Origin: TMED88 sp964515335
GTDB lineage: Bacteria > Myxococcota_A > UBA9160 > UBA4427
Assembly (NCBI GenBank): GCA_964515335.1
Contig: CAZETS010000009.1
Coordinates: 1 to 64,000, forward strand
Direction: 5' to 3'
DNA: 64,000 bases
The translations under genes were made by a program, and so were the position numbers. Positions 1 through 8,177 of this stretch are shown piece after piece (position 1 is the stretch's first letter; each line of letters opens with the position of its first letter). Under the pieces are notes generated by a model. The model was given only the letters and a program-made list of their open reading frames with translations. It was not told the origin of the DNA and did not search any database.

Positions 1-219
1 CGAATCTTCAACTTTTGCTCTTGGTCCCTACTGATTTTGGATATGTTCTTCATTGGATCCGCATAGTTTTTGGAGTATCGTCGAAATATTACTTATTTCA
101 TTGGGGAGTCCGCGCGGGAGCGGGGGGGTGCGCCCACGCCCCCCCCCTGCCCCCGGCGGCCGGCCGCACGACCCCATCGCGACGCCTGCACGCGGTCGCG
201 GACACAACGGAGGACGCAG
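1..219. other. AT-rich leader before the cyclophilin gene
   Basis: The first ~110 bases are strongly AT-rich (runs such as TTTTGG, TTTTTGG and AAATATTACTTATTTC) while everything after ~115 is typical GC-rich sequence with C and G runs. No gene is seen. It may hold the promoter for the gene at 220, or be a contig-end or foreign segment. The ribosome site AACGGAGG lies just upstream of the ATG at 220. Confidence 0.4.
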
Positions 220-1002
220 ATGTTTCGCCAGCTGGCCCGCCAGGCGGGCTCGATCCTTGCCGCGGGCGCCCTGCTCGCGGCCCCGGGCTGCACCGAAGCA
301 GGCAACGAGCCCGCACCGAAGGCGAAGGCGGCGGCCAAGCCGGCGCCCGCCAAGCCCGACCCGAAGCCCGCGGCCGCCAAGCCGGCGAAGCCGGCTCTCG
401 CGCCCACCCCCTACGAAGGAGACGACGTGGCCCTCGACTCGATCGACGAGTTCATCCAGAGCCAGAACATCGACAAGAACCAGAGCGGCTGGAAGACGCG
501 GCTCGCCGAGCCCCCCCAGGCCGAGTTCGACGCGAGCAAGACCTACTACTGGCTGCTCGAGACCAACGTCGGAACCATCAAGCTGCGCCTCATGCCCGAC
601 GAGGCGCCGATGCACGTGACGAGCACCGCCTACCTCACGCAGCTGGGCTTCTACGACGACGTGGCCTTCCACCGCGTCATCAACGGCTTCATGGCCCAGG
701 GCGGCGACCCGCTCGGCCGCGGCACCGGCGGCCCGGGCTACAAGTACGACGGCGAGTTCGGCGGCAAGGCGCGACACGACAAGCCGGGCATCCTGAGCAT
801 GGCGAACGCAGGTCCAGGCACCGATGGCAGCCAGTTCTTCATCACCTTCGTGCCGACCCCGCATCTCGACGGCAAGCACACCATCTTCGGCGAGGTCGTC
901 GAGGGCATGGACACCCTCCAGGCACTCGAGGCAGCCGGCTCGCGCAACGGGCGCCCGCAGAAGCCGCTCAAGATCGAGCAGGCGACGATCCTGGTCGAGT
1001 AG
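220..1002 (+). CDS. Cyclophilin-type peptidyl-prolyl isomerase, probable lipoprotein
   Basis: Catalyses cis-trans isomerisation of proline bonds, here probably in the periplasm. The 260-residue protein starts with a hydrophobic signal ending in LAAPGC, so Cys24 could be lipidated, although Pro at -2 and Ala at -3 make the lipobox imperfect. An Ala/Pro/Lys-rich tether covers residues ~33-60. The cyclophilin domain runs from ~108 to the end and carries the hallmark motifs FHRV (150-153), QGGDPLG (160-166), GSQFFIT (203-209) and HLDGKHTIFG (215-224). The ATG at 220 is chosen because AACGGAGG precedes it; an upstream in-frame ATG at 70 lies in AT-rich non-coding sequence. Family assignment is firm; lipidation is inferred. 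Confidence 0.93.
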   Translation: MFRQLARQAGSILAAGALLAAPGCTEAGNEPAPKAKAAAKPAPAKPDPKPAAAKPAKPALAPTPYEGDDVALDSIDEFIQSQNIDKNQSGWKTRLAEPPQAEFDASKTYYWLLETNVGTIKLRLMPDEAPMHVTSTAYLTQLGFYDDVAFHRVINGFMAQGGDPLGRGTGGPGYKYDGEFGGKARHDKPGILSMANAGPGTDGSQFFITFVPTPHLDGKHTIFGEVVEGMDTLQALEAAGSRNGRPQKPLKIEQATILVE

Positions 1003-1122
1003 GCGTCGCCCCCTCTGGCATGGTGATCGGGTCTGCGACCAGGATCGTCGCGTAGGAGGTTCCAGCCCCCCTGACCCGGCCGCCCGGCGGCTGAACCCAC
1101 CCGACACGGGAAGGACCGCCGC

Positions 1123-1527
1123 ATGACCGAGGCCGACGAGATCCGCACCGCCCTGGCCGCCAACGACGCCTTCTACGAGACGTTCGTGCGCGGCCGCTAC
1201 GAGCGCATGGATCAGTTGTGGGCCACCACGACCCCGGTGATCTGCATCCACCCGGGCAGCCCGGCCATCCACGGACGCGCGGGCGTGATGGAGAGCTGGC
1301 GGCAGGTGCTCGAGAGCCCGCCACGCGTGTCCGCGACTGATGCCCGCGCAGAGATCATCCGCGGCGTCGCCGTCGTCACCTGCCTGGAGCACATCGACGG
1401 GAGCGTCCTGGCCGCCACCAACCTGTTCGTGTGGGAGAACGGCACCTGGGCGATCGCTCACCACCAGGCGGGACCGGTGCGACGCGAACCCGAGACCGAG
1501 CCCGAACCGCGGGGGCCGCTCCACTAG
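1123..1527 (+). CDS. SnoaL-like / NTF2-fold protein
   Basis: A 134-residue protein of the SnoaL-like (DUF4440) fold. The pattern FYETFVRGRYERMDQLWA near the N-terminus, then a CIHPG segment, GVMESWRQVL, and a closing W-x-IAHHQAGP strand are typical of these small alpha+beta cone proteins. Members act as cyclases, isomerases or unknown ligand binders, so the substrate cannot be told. GGAAGG precedes the ATG. The last codons and stop lie inside the 55-bp sequence that is repeated on both sides of the assembly gap, so the end is sound in either copy. Confidence 0.82.
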   Translation: MTEADEIRTALAANDAFYETFVRGRYERMDQLWATTTPVICIHPGSPAIHGRAGVMESWRQVLESPPRVSATDARAEIIRGVAVVTCLEHIDGSVLAATNLFVWENGTWAIAHHQAGPVRREPETEPEPRGPLH

Positions 1528-1725
1528 GACCGGCTGGCCGGGCTCCCGGATGGGGTGCTGGAATTCGGGGNNNNNNNNNNNNNNNNNNNNNNNNNNNNNN
1601 NNNNNNNNNNNNNNNNNNNNNNNNNNNNNNNNNNNNNNNNNNNNNNNNNNNNNNNNNNNNNNNNNNNNNNCCGCTCCACTAGGACCGGCTGGCCGGGCTC
1701 CCGGATGGGGTGCTGGAATTCGGGG
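1516..1725. other. Assembly gap flanked by identical 55-bp ends
   Basis: Positions 1571-1670 are 100 N. The 55 bases before them (1516-1570) and the 55 bases after them (1671-1725) are identical, both starting CCGCTCCACTAGGACC and ending GGAATTCGGGG. This is what a scaffolder leaves when two contigs that overlap by one k-mer length are joined with a fixed-length N run. The real sequence is probably continuous with one copy removed. Confidence 0.85.
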
Positions 1726-1809
1726 CTCTGCGGGCGCCCGGCTGCACCGGGTGCTTTGGCGCTGAGGGTGCTTTGCGGTGGGGGGCTTCTCGTGGGCGGG
1801 TGGGGGCGG

Positions 1810-2589
1810 TTAGTTTTGGGTGAGAGGGGCCAGGTGGGCGTGGCGGGTGAGGGAGAAGCGGGTGGCGGATTCGTCGGTGCCGGCGTAGAGGAGGCCGGCG
1901 AGGCGTTGCTCGATGGCGTCGCTGGACGGGGCGGCGACCGCGAGGCCGTGAACGAGTACGGCCGGGTGCAGCGCGTCGGCGTCGGCGAGGCCCGCCTCCG
2001 CCGCTGAGAGCCTGCACGTCTCGACGTCGAACGTCTCCGCGAGCAGCGACTCGATGGCCTGGGCCTTCACGCGAGCCGCGTCGCTCGAGTCGTCGACCGC
2101 GAGCAGCAGCAGGTGCTGGCCGCCGGCCTTGGCGCGAGCCGCGAAGCGCGTCACGAACGCAGGAACGGCTTCGGACAGCCGGCGGTGCACCTCACGCGCT
2201 GGCATCGGGGGCTCGAGCGCCGGCGAGTCCTCGTCGAGGGCGGCCAGGTCGCCCCGCCACAGGCAGGTGAACAAGCGACCCTGGGTGGTGGTCCGGCGCG
2301 CGGGCCGCTTCGCGCTCTTGGCGTAGACGTCGAGCGTGACCGGCGAGCCCCAGCTCACCGAAAAGCGATCGCGATCGCCCTCGGCCTCGCCAGCCAGAAC
2401 CCGCGCCGTCCTGGGCGGATCGAGGACCTGCAGGATCGGAAGCGGCGGCGCCGCGCTCCGCCAGGTCTCGTAGCCCGCTACATCGGCGTACAGGACGTCG
2501 CCCTGCTCGAAGCGACAGGCCGACACGGCCCCAGCAAACGAGCGCGGCACCGGCCACGCGAACCCGGCGATCCGGTCGCTGGACTGCAA
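1810..2589 (-). CDS. Hypothetical protein
   Basis: A 259-residue protein that I do not recognise. It has no signal peptide or membrane segment; the C-terminal half is Ala-rich with alternating charged residues, suggesting a soluble, mostly helical domain. The translated frame has high G/C at third positions, which supports coding. The start is taken as TTG at 2589, because no ATG or GTG lies further upstream in frame. It sits upstream of, and transcribed in the same direction as, nothing obvious: the acyl-CoA synthetase gene starting at 4803 ends 54 bp before it, so the two could be co-transcribed. No function can be assigned. Confidence 0.6.
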   Translation of the reverse strand: MQSSDRIAGFAWPVPRSFAGAVSACRFEQGDVLYADVAGYETWRSAAPPLPILQVLDPPRTARVLAGEAEGDRDRFSVSWGSPVTLDVYAKSAKRPARRTTTQGRLFTCLWRGDLAALDEDSPALEPPMPAREVHRRLSEAVPAFVTRFAARAKAGGQHLLLLAVDDSSDAARVKAQAIESLLAETFDVETCRLSAAEAGLADADALHPAVLVHGLAVAAPSSDAIEQRLAGLLYAGTDESATRFSLTRHAHLAPLTQN

Positions 2590-2643
2590 GTGGAACCCCC
2601 ATGCGTACGTGCGGGTGGGAAGCTAGCGACGTGCCCACGGCGC

Positions 2644-4803
2644 TCAGTCCGCGCAGCGCTCCGCCCGGTCGACCAGCGCGCGCAGCGCCCGCACGGCGCG
2701 ATGGGCGCTCGGGTAGCAGACGCGACCACCGCCCCGGACCGTCGCCGGCCCCGGGTTCTCGGGATTCGACACCGCCAGCTCGGTGACCGACAGCACCGGC
2801 TTGCCGTGCCGCTCCGAGGCCTCGCGCGCCGCCTCGGCGTAACGCGCGTCCTGCTTCTGATGGAAGCCCGCGATGCGGTCGAGGCCGTGGTCGGGGAAGT
2901 AGGCCCCCGTCTCGAACTGCCGGGCCTGAGCGGCCTGGATGCCGAGTCCGAGGTGCAGCACGGCGTCGACATCGGGGTGCCCCGTCACCAACTCGAGCAC
3001 CTCCGAAACGGTCTCCCGCGTCTCGCCGCCGGCGAGGTCGATGGGATTGTTGCGACTCCAGCGGGCCGGCACCATGGTGTCGATCCGGTCGCGCACCTCC
3101 TCGGGAAGCGGAATCAGGTCGAGCCCCGCCTCCTCGCAGGCATCGGCGGCGAGCACCCCCCAACCGCCCACCGTGGTGAACACCACTGTGCGTCGTCCCT
3201 TCGGCAGCGGCTGCGAGGCCAGCGTGGCCGCCCACTCGAAAGCCTCCTCGACGGTCGGGGCGCGCAGCACGCCGAGCTGCCTCGCGATGCCGTCGAACAC
3301 GCGGTCGTCGCTCGCCAGCGCGCCGGTGTGGCTGGCCGCGGCGCGCGCGCCCTGACCGCTGGCGCCCCCCTTCACGAGCACCAGCGGCTTGCGACTCGAG
3401 AGCCTCTCCACCGCCTGCCGGAAGCGCCGCCCATCGCCGATGCCCTCCACGTAGCAGACCGCCACGTCGGTGTCGGGATCGACCGCGAAGTACTCGAGCA
3501 CATCGGCGAGGTCCGTCTGGGCGGAGTTGCCGAGCGAGACCGCCTTGCTGACGCCCACGCCCGTGGCCACCGCGTAGTTCATGTAGGAGGAGACGAGATT
3601 GCCGCTCTGCGACGCCACGCCGATGCGTCCGGGCGGCGGATACGGCGCCACGATCTGCGCGCACATGCGCGCCGGGGTCGAGATCACGCCCTGCCCGTTC
3701 GGGCCGATCAGCAGCATGCCGAGTTCGTCGGCGAGTGCCACCAGCTCTCGCTGCATCGCCTTGCCCTCTTCCCCCGCCTCGCCGTAGCCGGCACTGGCCA
3801 CGAACGCTGCGCGAACGCCCTTCTTCGCACAGGCGCGCAGCAGGTCGGCGTTGGCCTTGTTGGGCGTGCACACGAAGACGAGGTCGGCCGCGCCGTCGGG
3901 TACGTCGTCGACGCTCGTGTAGGTTCGCCGGCCCAGCACCTCGGCGCCGTCCGGCTTCACGGGATAGAGCGCCCCGTCGAAGTCGAATCGCATCAGGTTG
4001 TGGAGTGTCACGAAGCCGAACTTGCCGGGATGCGACGAGACGCCGGCCACCACGATGCCGCGCGGATGGAAGAGCGGGCGGAACCGCTCGAGCACGGCGT
4101 CGTCGGGGAGCGGATCCGCCGGTGGCGAGCGGTCTTCCAGCGGGCCGAGCTCGACCAGCGCATCGACGGCGACCGGGCGGCCTTCGTGCACGATCAGCGG
4201 GTTGACGTCCACGCTCGCCACGTCGCCGCGCTCGCTGGCGAGCCGGCCGAGGCCCACGAGCACGTCGGCGAGTGCACCGCGATCGATGGCGGGCTCGCCG
4301 CGAAAGGGCTCGGTGAACACCTCTCCGTGGGCGAGCCGATCCACGAGCCGATCGGCCTCGTCGCGATCGAGCGGCGCCGCGGCGAACACCACGTCTCCGA
4401 GCGCCTCGGCGAGCACCCCGCCGAGACCGAGCAACACACAGGGACCGAACTGCGGATCGCGCACCACGCCCGCGATCAGCTCGCGCTTGCCCGCGACCAT
4501 CTCGGCGACCAGCAGCTCGACCTCGCCATCCTCCGGCCGCGCGGCCGCGAGCAGCTCACCGGCGGCGGCGCGCACCGCCGCGGCATCACCCAGCCCCAGC
4601 CGCACCAGCCCCCGCTCGGACTTGTGGGCGATCCCCTCGCCGCCGAGCTTCACGGCGACCGGAAAGCCGATCGCCTCGGCGGCAGCCGCGGCGGCCTCCG
4701 CGGTCTTCACCGTCCGCTCCTCGGCGAACGCAACGCCGTAGCCGCGCAGGAGCGCCTTGGAGGCGGTCTCGGAGAGCGTCGTCGCCTGCTGCCCTTTCGT
4801 CAT
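2644..4803 (-). CDS. Acyl-CoA synthetase (NDP-forming), beta-alpha fusion
   Basis: Joins CoA to an acyl group with ATP cleavage to ADP and phosphate (or the reverse), as in acetate:CoA ligase (ADP-forming). In the 719-residue protein the ATP-grasp (beta) part comes first (residues ~1-220, with AVKLGGEGIAHKSE and VDVNPLIV), then a CoA-binding Rossmann domain (~245-380), then the succinyl-CoA-ligase-like domain with the phosphohistidine loop SHTGALASDD (His492) and a flavodoxin-like C-terminal part. Many homologues place the CoA-binding domain first, so this is the swapped order. ATG at 4803 starts the recognisable domain. The gene is divergent from the symporter gene at 4955. The acyl substrate is unknown. 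Confidence 0.88.
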   Translation of the reverse strand: MTKGQQATTLSETASKALLRGYGVAFAEERTVKTAEAAAAAAEAIGFPVAVKLGGEGIAHKSERGLVRLGLGDAAAVRAAAGELLAAARPEDGEVELLVAEMVAGKRELIAGVVRDPQFGPCVLLGLGGVLAEALGDVVFAAAPLDRDEADRLVDRLAHGEVFTEPFRGEPAIDRGALADVLVGLGRLASERGDVASVDVNPLIVHEGRPVAVDALVELGPLEDRSPPADPLPDDAVLERFRPLFHPRGIVVAGVSSHPGKFGFVTLHNLMRFDFDGALYPVKPDGAEVLGRRTYTSVDDVPDGAADLVFVCTPNKANADLLRACAKKGVRAAFVASAGYGEAGEEGKAMQRELVALADELGMLLIGPNGQGVISTPARMCAQIVAPYPPPGRIGVASQSGNLVSSYMNYAVATGVGVSKAVSLGNSAQTDLADVLEYFAVDPDTDVAVCYVEGIGDGRRFRQAVERLSSRKPLVLVKGGASGQGARAAASHTGALASDDRVFDGIARQLGVLRAPTVEEAFEWAATLASQPLPKGRRTVVFTTVGGWGVLAADACEEAGLDLIPLPEEVRDRIDTMVPARWSRNNPIDLAGGETRETVSEVLELVTGHPDVDAVLHLGLGIQAAQARQFETGAYFPDHGLDRIAGFHQKQDARYAEAAREASERHGKPVLSVTELAVSNPENPGPATVRGGGRVCYPSAHRAVRALRALVDRAERCAD

Positions 4804-4954
4804 GGCGCCGCAGCTTAGTCGAAGGCCTCGGCGCCGGCACGACCGTGCAGCTTCAGCCGGAATCGGCCGGAATCGATAAGGTTGCGGCCGCGTTCCACCG
4901 ATGGGGAAGGGTCTTCCCCGCCTCCACCCGCCCGCCCGAAACCCGGAAGAAGAC
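4804..4954. promoter_or_regulatory. Divergent promoter region with direct repeat and hairpin
   Basis: This 151-bp space separates the divergent acyl-CoA synthetase and symporter genes. It has a tandem 10-bp direct repeat GCCGGAATCG at 4856-4865 and 4866-4875, and further down a perfect hairpin GGGGAAG (4903-4909), loop GGT, CTTCCCC (4913-4919) in the symporter leader. These are candidate regulator or leader elements; no known riboswitch class was recognised. Confidence 0.4.
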
Positions 4955-6430
4955 ATGCTTGCCCAGATCCAGCTCGCACTGCAGGAACTCGATCGCGCCT
5001 TCGCGGAGTGGATCGTCGCGCCGATCTCCGCGGTGCTGTTCTTCGATCTCGCGTTCTGGGACGACGCCGGCGCGAACACGGTCGTGCTGCCCGTCGTAGT
5101 GGTGTGGCTGGTCGTGGGCGCGCTCTTCTTCACGCTGCGCTTCCAGTTCGTGAACTTCCGCGCCTTCCGCCACGCCATCGACTGCGTGCGCGGGCGCTAC
5201 ACCGATCCCGACGAGGCCGGCGAGATTTCGCACTTCCAGGCGCTGTCGGCCGCGCTGTCGGCGACCGTCGGCCTCGGCAACATCGCCGGCGTCGCGGTGG
5301 CGGTCGGCCTCGGCGGACCGGGCGCCATCTTCTGGATGGTGCTGGCGGGCTTCCTCGGCATGAGCTCGAAGTTCGCCGAGTGCGCGCTCGCCCAGAAGTA
5401 CCGGATCATCGACGCGGACGGCCACGTGCGCGGCGGGCCGATGATCTACCTGCGTGACGGGCTCGGCGAGCTCGGCTGGGGGCGGCTCGGCGGCGCGCTC
5501 TCAGTGGTGTTCGCGTTCATGTGCATCGGCGGGAGCTTCGGCGGGGGCAACATGTTCCAGTCGAACCAGGCCTACGCGATCGTCTCCAGCCAGATCCCGA
5601 TCCTCTCCGATCATCCCGCGGTCGGCGGCGCGTTCTTCGGATTGGTGATGGCCGGTTTCGTCGGGCTGGTGATCATCGGCGGCATCCGGCGCATCGGAGA
5701 AGTCGCCGGCGTGCTGGTGCCCTCGATGTGCGTGCTGTACGTGGCGGCGGGCCTGGTCATCCTGGTCGTGAACGCCGAGCAGGTGCCCGCCGCCTTCGGC
5801 GTCATCGCTGGCTCGGCGTTCAGCTGGGAGGCGGGCTTCGGCGGCTTCGTGGGCGTGCTGATACAGGGCTTCCGGCGCGCCGCTTTCAGCAACGAGGCAG
5901 GCGTGGGATCGGCGGCGATCGCGCACTCGGCGGCTCGCACCGACCAGCCACTGCGCGAGGGCATCGTGGCGCTGCTCGAGCCCTTCATCGACACCTTGAT
6001 CGTTTGCACGACGACCGGACTCGTAATCGTCGTGACCGGGGCCTGGAACAACCCCGACGCCGGCGAGAACATCGCGATGACCGCCTGGGCGTTCGGCACG
6101 GTGTTCTCGTGGTACCCGGTGGTGCTCTCGGTGACCGCCGTGCTCTTCGCCTTCAGCACGATGATCTCGTGGAGCTACTACGGCGAGCGCTGCTGGGAGC
6201 ACCTCTTCGGCGAGGGCTCGACCCTCGTCTACAAGCTGCTCTTCCTGGGCTTCACCTGGGCGGGCGCGGTCTTCGACGCGGCCAGCGTGGTCGAGTTCGG
6301 TGACCTGATGATCCTCGGCATGGCGTTCCCGAACATCCTGGGCGTCGTCATGCTGAGCGGCAAGCTCAAGCTCGATCTAGACCTCTACATGCAGCGGCTG
6401 CGCGACGGCGTGTTCGTGCGGCACCGGTAG
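4955..6430 (+). CDS. Sodium:alanine/glycine symporter family (AGCS) transporter
   Basis: Imports small neutral amino acids (alanine, glycine) with Na+ across the inner membrane. The 491-residue protein has about ten or eleven hydrophobic segments and the family hallmark SALSATVGLGNIAGVAVAVG in its third membrane region, followed by GGPGAIFWM, and a later FGGFVGVLIQGFRRAAFSNEAGVG segment that is also typical of AGCS. ATG at 4955 follows a GGAAGAAG ribosome site; a longer in-frame start at 4901 would place the leader hairpin inside the gene and adds only Pro/Arg-rich residues. It is divergent from the acyl-CoA synthetase gene. The exact amino acid is not certain. Confidence 0.92.
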   Translation: MLAQIQLALQELDRAFAEWIVAPISAVLFFDLAFWDDAGANTVVLPVVVVWLVVGALFFTLRFQFVNFRAFRHAIDCVRGRYTDPDEAGEISHFQALSAALSATVGLGNIAGVAVAVGLGGPGAIFWMVLAGFLGMSSKFAECALAQKYRIIDADGHVRGGPMIYLRDGLGELGWGRLGGALSVVFAFMCIGGSFGGGNMFQSNQAYAIVSSQIPILSDHPAVGGAFFGLVMAGFVGLVIIGGIRRIGEVAGVLVPSMCVLYVAAGLVILVVNAEQVPAAFGVIAGSAFSWEAGFGGFVGVLIQGFRRAAFSNEAGVGSAAIAHSAARTDQPLREGIVALLEPFIDTLIVCTTTGLVIVVTGAWNNPDAGENIAMTAWAFGTVFSWYPVVLSVTAVLFAFSTMISWSYYGERCWEHLFGEGSTLVYKLLFLGFTWAGAVFDAASVVEFGDLMILGMAFPNILGVVMLSGKLKLDLDLYMQRLRDGVFVRHR

Positions 6431-6500
6431 CGGCCACACCCTCGAGCGGCTCGCCCTGCGCACCTGACCGGACCGATTTCCCGCACCGGTGTCCTCCGGC

Positions 6501-7316
6501 TCACTTGACCGTGATGACGTGGGGGGCGGTGAACTTCACGCGGCCCGAGCGGCCCGTGTAGCCGCCGAGCGGCTGGTCGCCGTACATCGGATCGGACTTC
6601 GTCGACATCGGGACCGCGGTCTCGGTGCCGTACAGATAGAAGGCGACCAACGGATGGTTCCCCGCCTCGTTCGGGGCGCGGAGCGTCCAGATCACCTTGC
6701 CCCTGGCCCACTGGCCCCGGGTGGCGTCCGACTTCCAGCCGGTGATGTTGACGAAGGTGATGCCGCGTCCGTCCCGCTCCGGACGCCGATCCAGCCAGGC
6801 GCCCTGCGGCTCTCCCTCGGAGCCGATCACCGTGGGCGCCCCCACGACGGTCCAGCCGGCGCTCTCCGCCGACTTCGCGAACCAACGGTGCGGCCTGTCG
6901 ACAAGGCCGGTCCCGACCACCGGACCGGCGCCTCCCGTGAGCCGCACCGTCACCTCGAAGGTCTCGCCCGGCGCGACCTGCGGCGGAAAATCGACCTCGA
7001 CGGTCGAGGCCGCGTCGAGCGCGCGGATCAACTCGACGAGCCGGGCCCGCTCGGCGTCGCTCAGGCCCGCGTAGGCCTTGGCGCCCCCCACGATGGCGGC
7101 GAGGTGTTTGCGCTCGGCGACCTCCTTGGCGGCGCGATCGCCGGTGACGCCCTGCAGGTCTTCCGCGGTTGTCGACGAGTGACAGGCGGCGCAATACGGC
7201 AGGACGTTGGTCTGGAAGTCGGGCGTGCCGCCGGGATAGGCGTTCGCCGCGCCGGCGAGTGCGAGGGCGAAGACGAGGCCTCCGCTGCCCGCGACCGATC
7301 GCCGCTCGATCGACAT
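6501..7316 (-). CDS. Secreted monohaem cytochrome c domain fused to a beta-sandwich
   Basis: A 271-residue exported protein: signal peptide (residues 1-~25, ending AGAANA), a short cytochrome c module with one CAACH haem site at about residue 42-46, then a ~170-residue beta-rich region containing PGETFEVTVRL and later FVNITGW, VIWTLRAP and a C-terminal TAPHVITVK strand. The beta part looks like a reeler/DOMON-like or choice-of-anchor sandwich, but that is tentative. The gene starts 13 bp after the pentaheme cytochrome gene ends, so the pair is almost certainly co-transcribed and probably works in periplasmic electron transfer. Confidence 0.72.
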   Translation of the reverse strand: MSIERRSVAGSGGLVFALALAGAANAYPGGTPDFQTNVLPYCAACHSSTTAEDLQGVTGDRAAKEVAERKHLAAIVGGAKAYAGLSDAERARLVELIRALDAASTVEVDFPPQVAPGETFEVTVRLTGGAGPVVGTGLVDRPHRWFAKSAESAGWTVVGAPTVIGSEGEPQGAWLDRRPERDGRGITFVNITGWKSDATRGQWARGKVIWTLRAPNEAGNHPLVAFYLYGTETAVPMSTKSDPMYGDQPLGGYTGRSGRVKFTAPHVITVK

Positions 7317-7329
7317 GGGTGATCCCTCC

Positions 7330-7932
7330 TCAGCTCTGGAATTGGCTGTGGCACCGGCCGCACACGGTGCGTACCCGGCGCGTCGCCAGAAAGTGGAAGC
7401 TCGGATCGACGTCTTCGTCGTGGACGACGTGACACGTCGTGCAGTCGACACCGAGCTCGTGGTTGTGGACGTCGAGGCTGTGAAAAGGCGGCGCGGAGCG
7501 CTCCGCGCCGCTGGCCCCAAAGAGCGCGTGACACTGCCGGCAGTCTTCGTCCCGCAGGGGCACCGTGAGCTCTTGCGGCTCCTCGGCCCTGCCGGCCAGC
7601 CAGATGACGAGGTCCCTGGCGGCGAGCGCCTTGATGCGTGCGCGCCCCGCGAAGCCGACACCGGAGTGGCAGTCGAAGCAGCGCATCACCGGATCCTCGG
7701 GTCGATGCGCGGGCATGACCTCGCCGTGCAGCGCGGCGAGGCTTCGCGGCGGTCGCGCGTCGAACTCGTGGCGCAGGTCGATGTGGAGCGGCACGTCGCC
7801 CTCGATGTGACAGTCGTTGCAGAAATCATTGTTCCGTTCGAGGGCGTCCGTCCCCAGCCACGTCGCGACGCCGGCGACACCGATCGCTACGACGAGTACC
7901 GCGAAGTGCTGCGTCCGCATACGGTTCGACAT
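7330..7932 (-). CDS. Membrane-anchored pentaheme cytochrome c (NapC/NirT-like)
   Basis: A 200-residue protein with one N-terminal membrane anchor (residues ~10-30) and five CXXCH haem sites: CNDCH (38-42), CFDCH (85-89), CRQCH (131-135), CTTCH (164-168) and CGRCH (191-195). A single anchor followed by four or five haems is the plan of NapC/NirT/NrfH quinol dehydrogenases, which pass electrons from the quinone pool to periplasmic partners. The usual partner reductase is not in the window; the co-transcribed monohaem protein may be the partner. Haem count is direct; the quinol role is inference from architecture. Confidence 0.85.
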   Translation of the reverse strand: MSNRMRTQHFAVLVVAIGVAGVATWLGTDALERNNDFCNDCHIEGDVPLHIDLRHEFDARPPRSLAALHGEVMPAHRPEDPVMRCFDCHSGVGFAGRARIKALAARDLVIWLAGRAEEPQELTVPLRDEDCRQCHALFGASGAERSAPPFHSLDVHNHELGVDCTTCHVVHDEDVDPSFHFLATRRVRTVCGRCHSQFQS

Positions 7933-8177
7933 GGTGGGAGACCCGGATCCTCATCGGAAGGTCGGCGCGGTCGCCAAAGAGCGGGAGTGTCGGCGATGCC
8001 TTCCCATGCGCACCCTGCGCACCAGAACCTTCGTCGATCGGTGTGCCCGGTCACACCCGACGAACCGCAGTGCGGGGAGACCGCCCCGCGGCCGTGACGC
8101 CACGTCGCCCTCTGGTACCTTGCTGCCCCTCCAGCTGCGCGGCCTGCCACACAGCGCTCACACGGGAGAGGGTTTCG

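Noticed and set aside
1516..1725. 55-bp direct repeat taken as a mobile-element duplication or att site
   Set aside because: The copies flank exactly 100 N and the second gap has copies of the same length, so an assembly overlap is the simplest reading.
4901..6430. Symporter starting at ATG 4901
   Set aside because: It adds Pro/Arg-rich residues through a hairpin; ATG 4955 has a ribosome site and fits family length.
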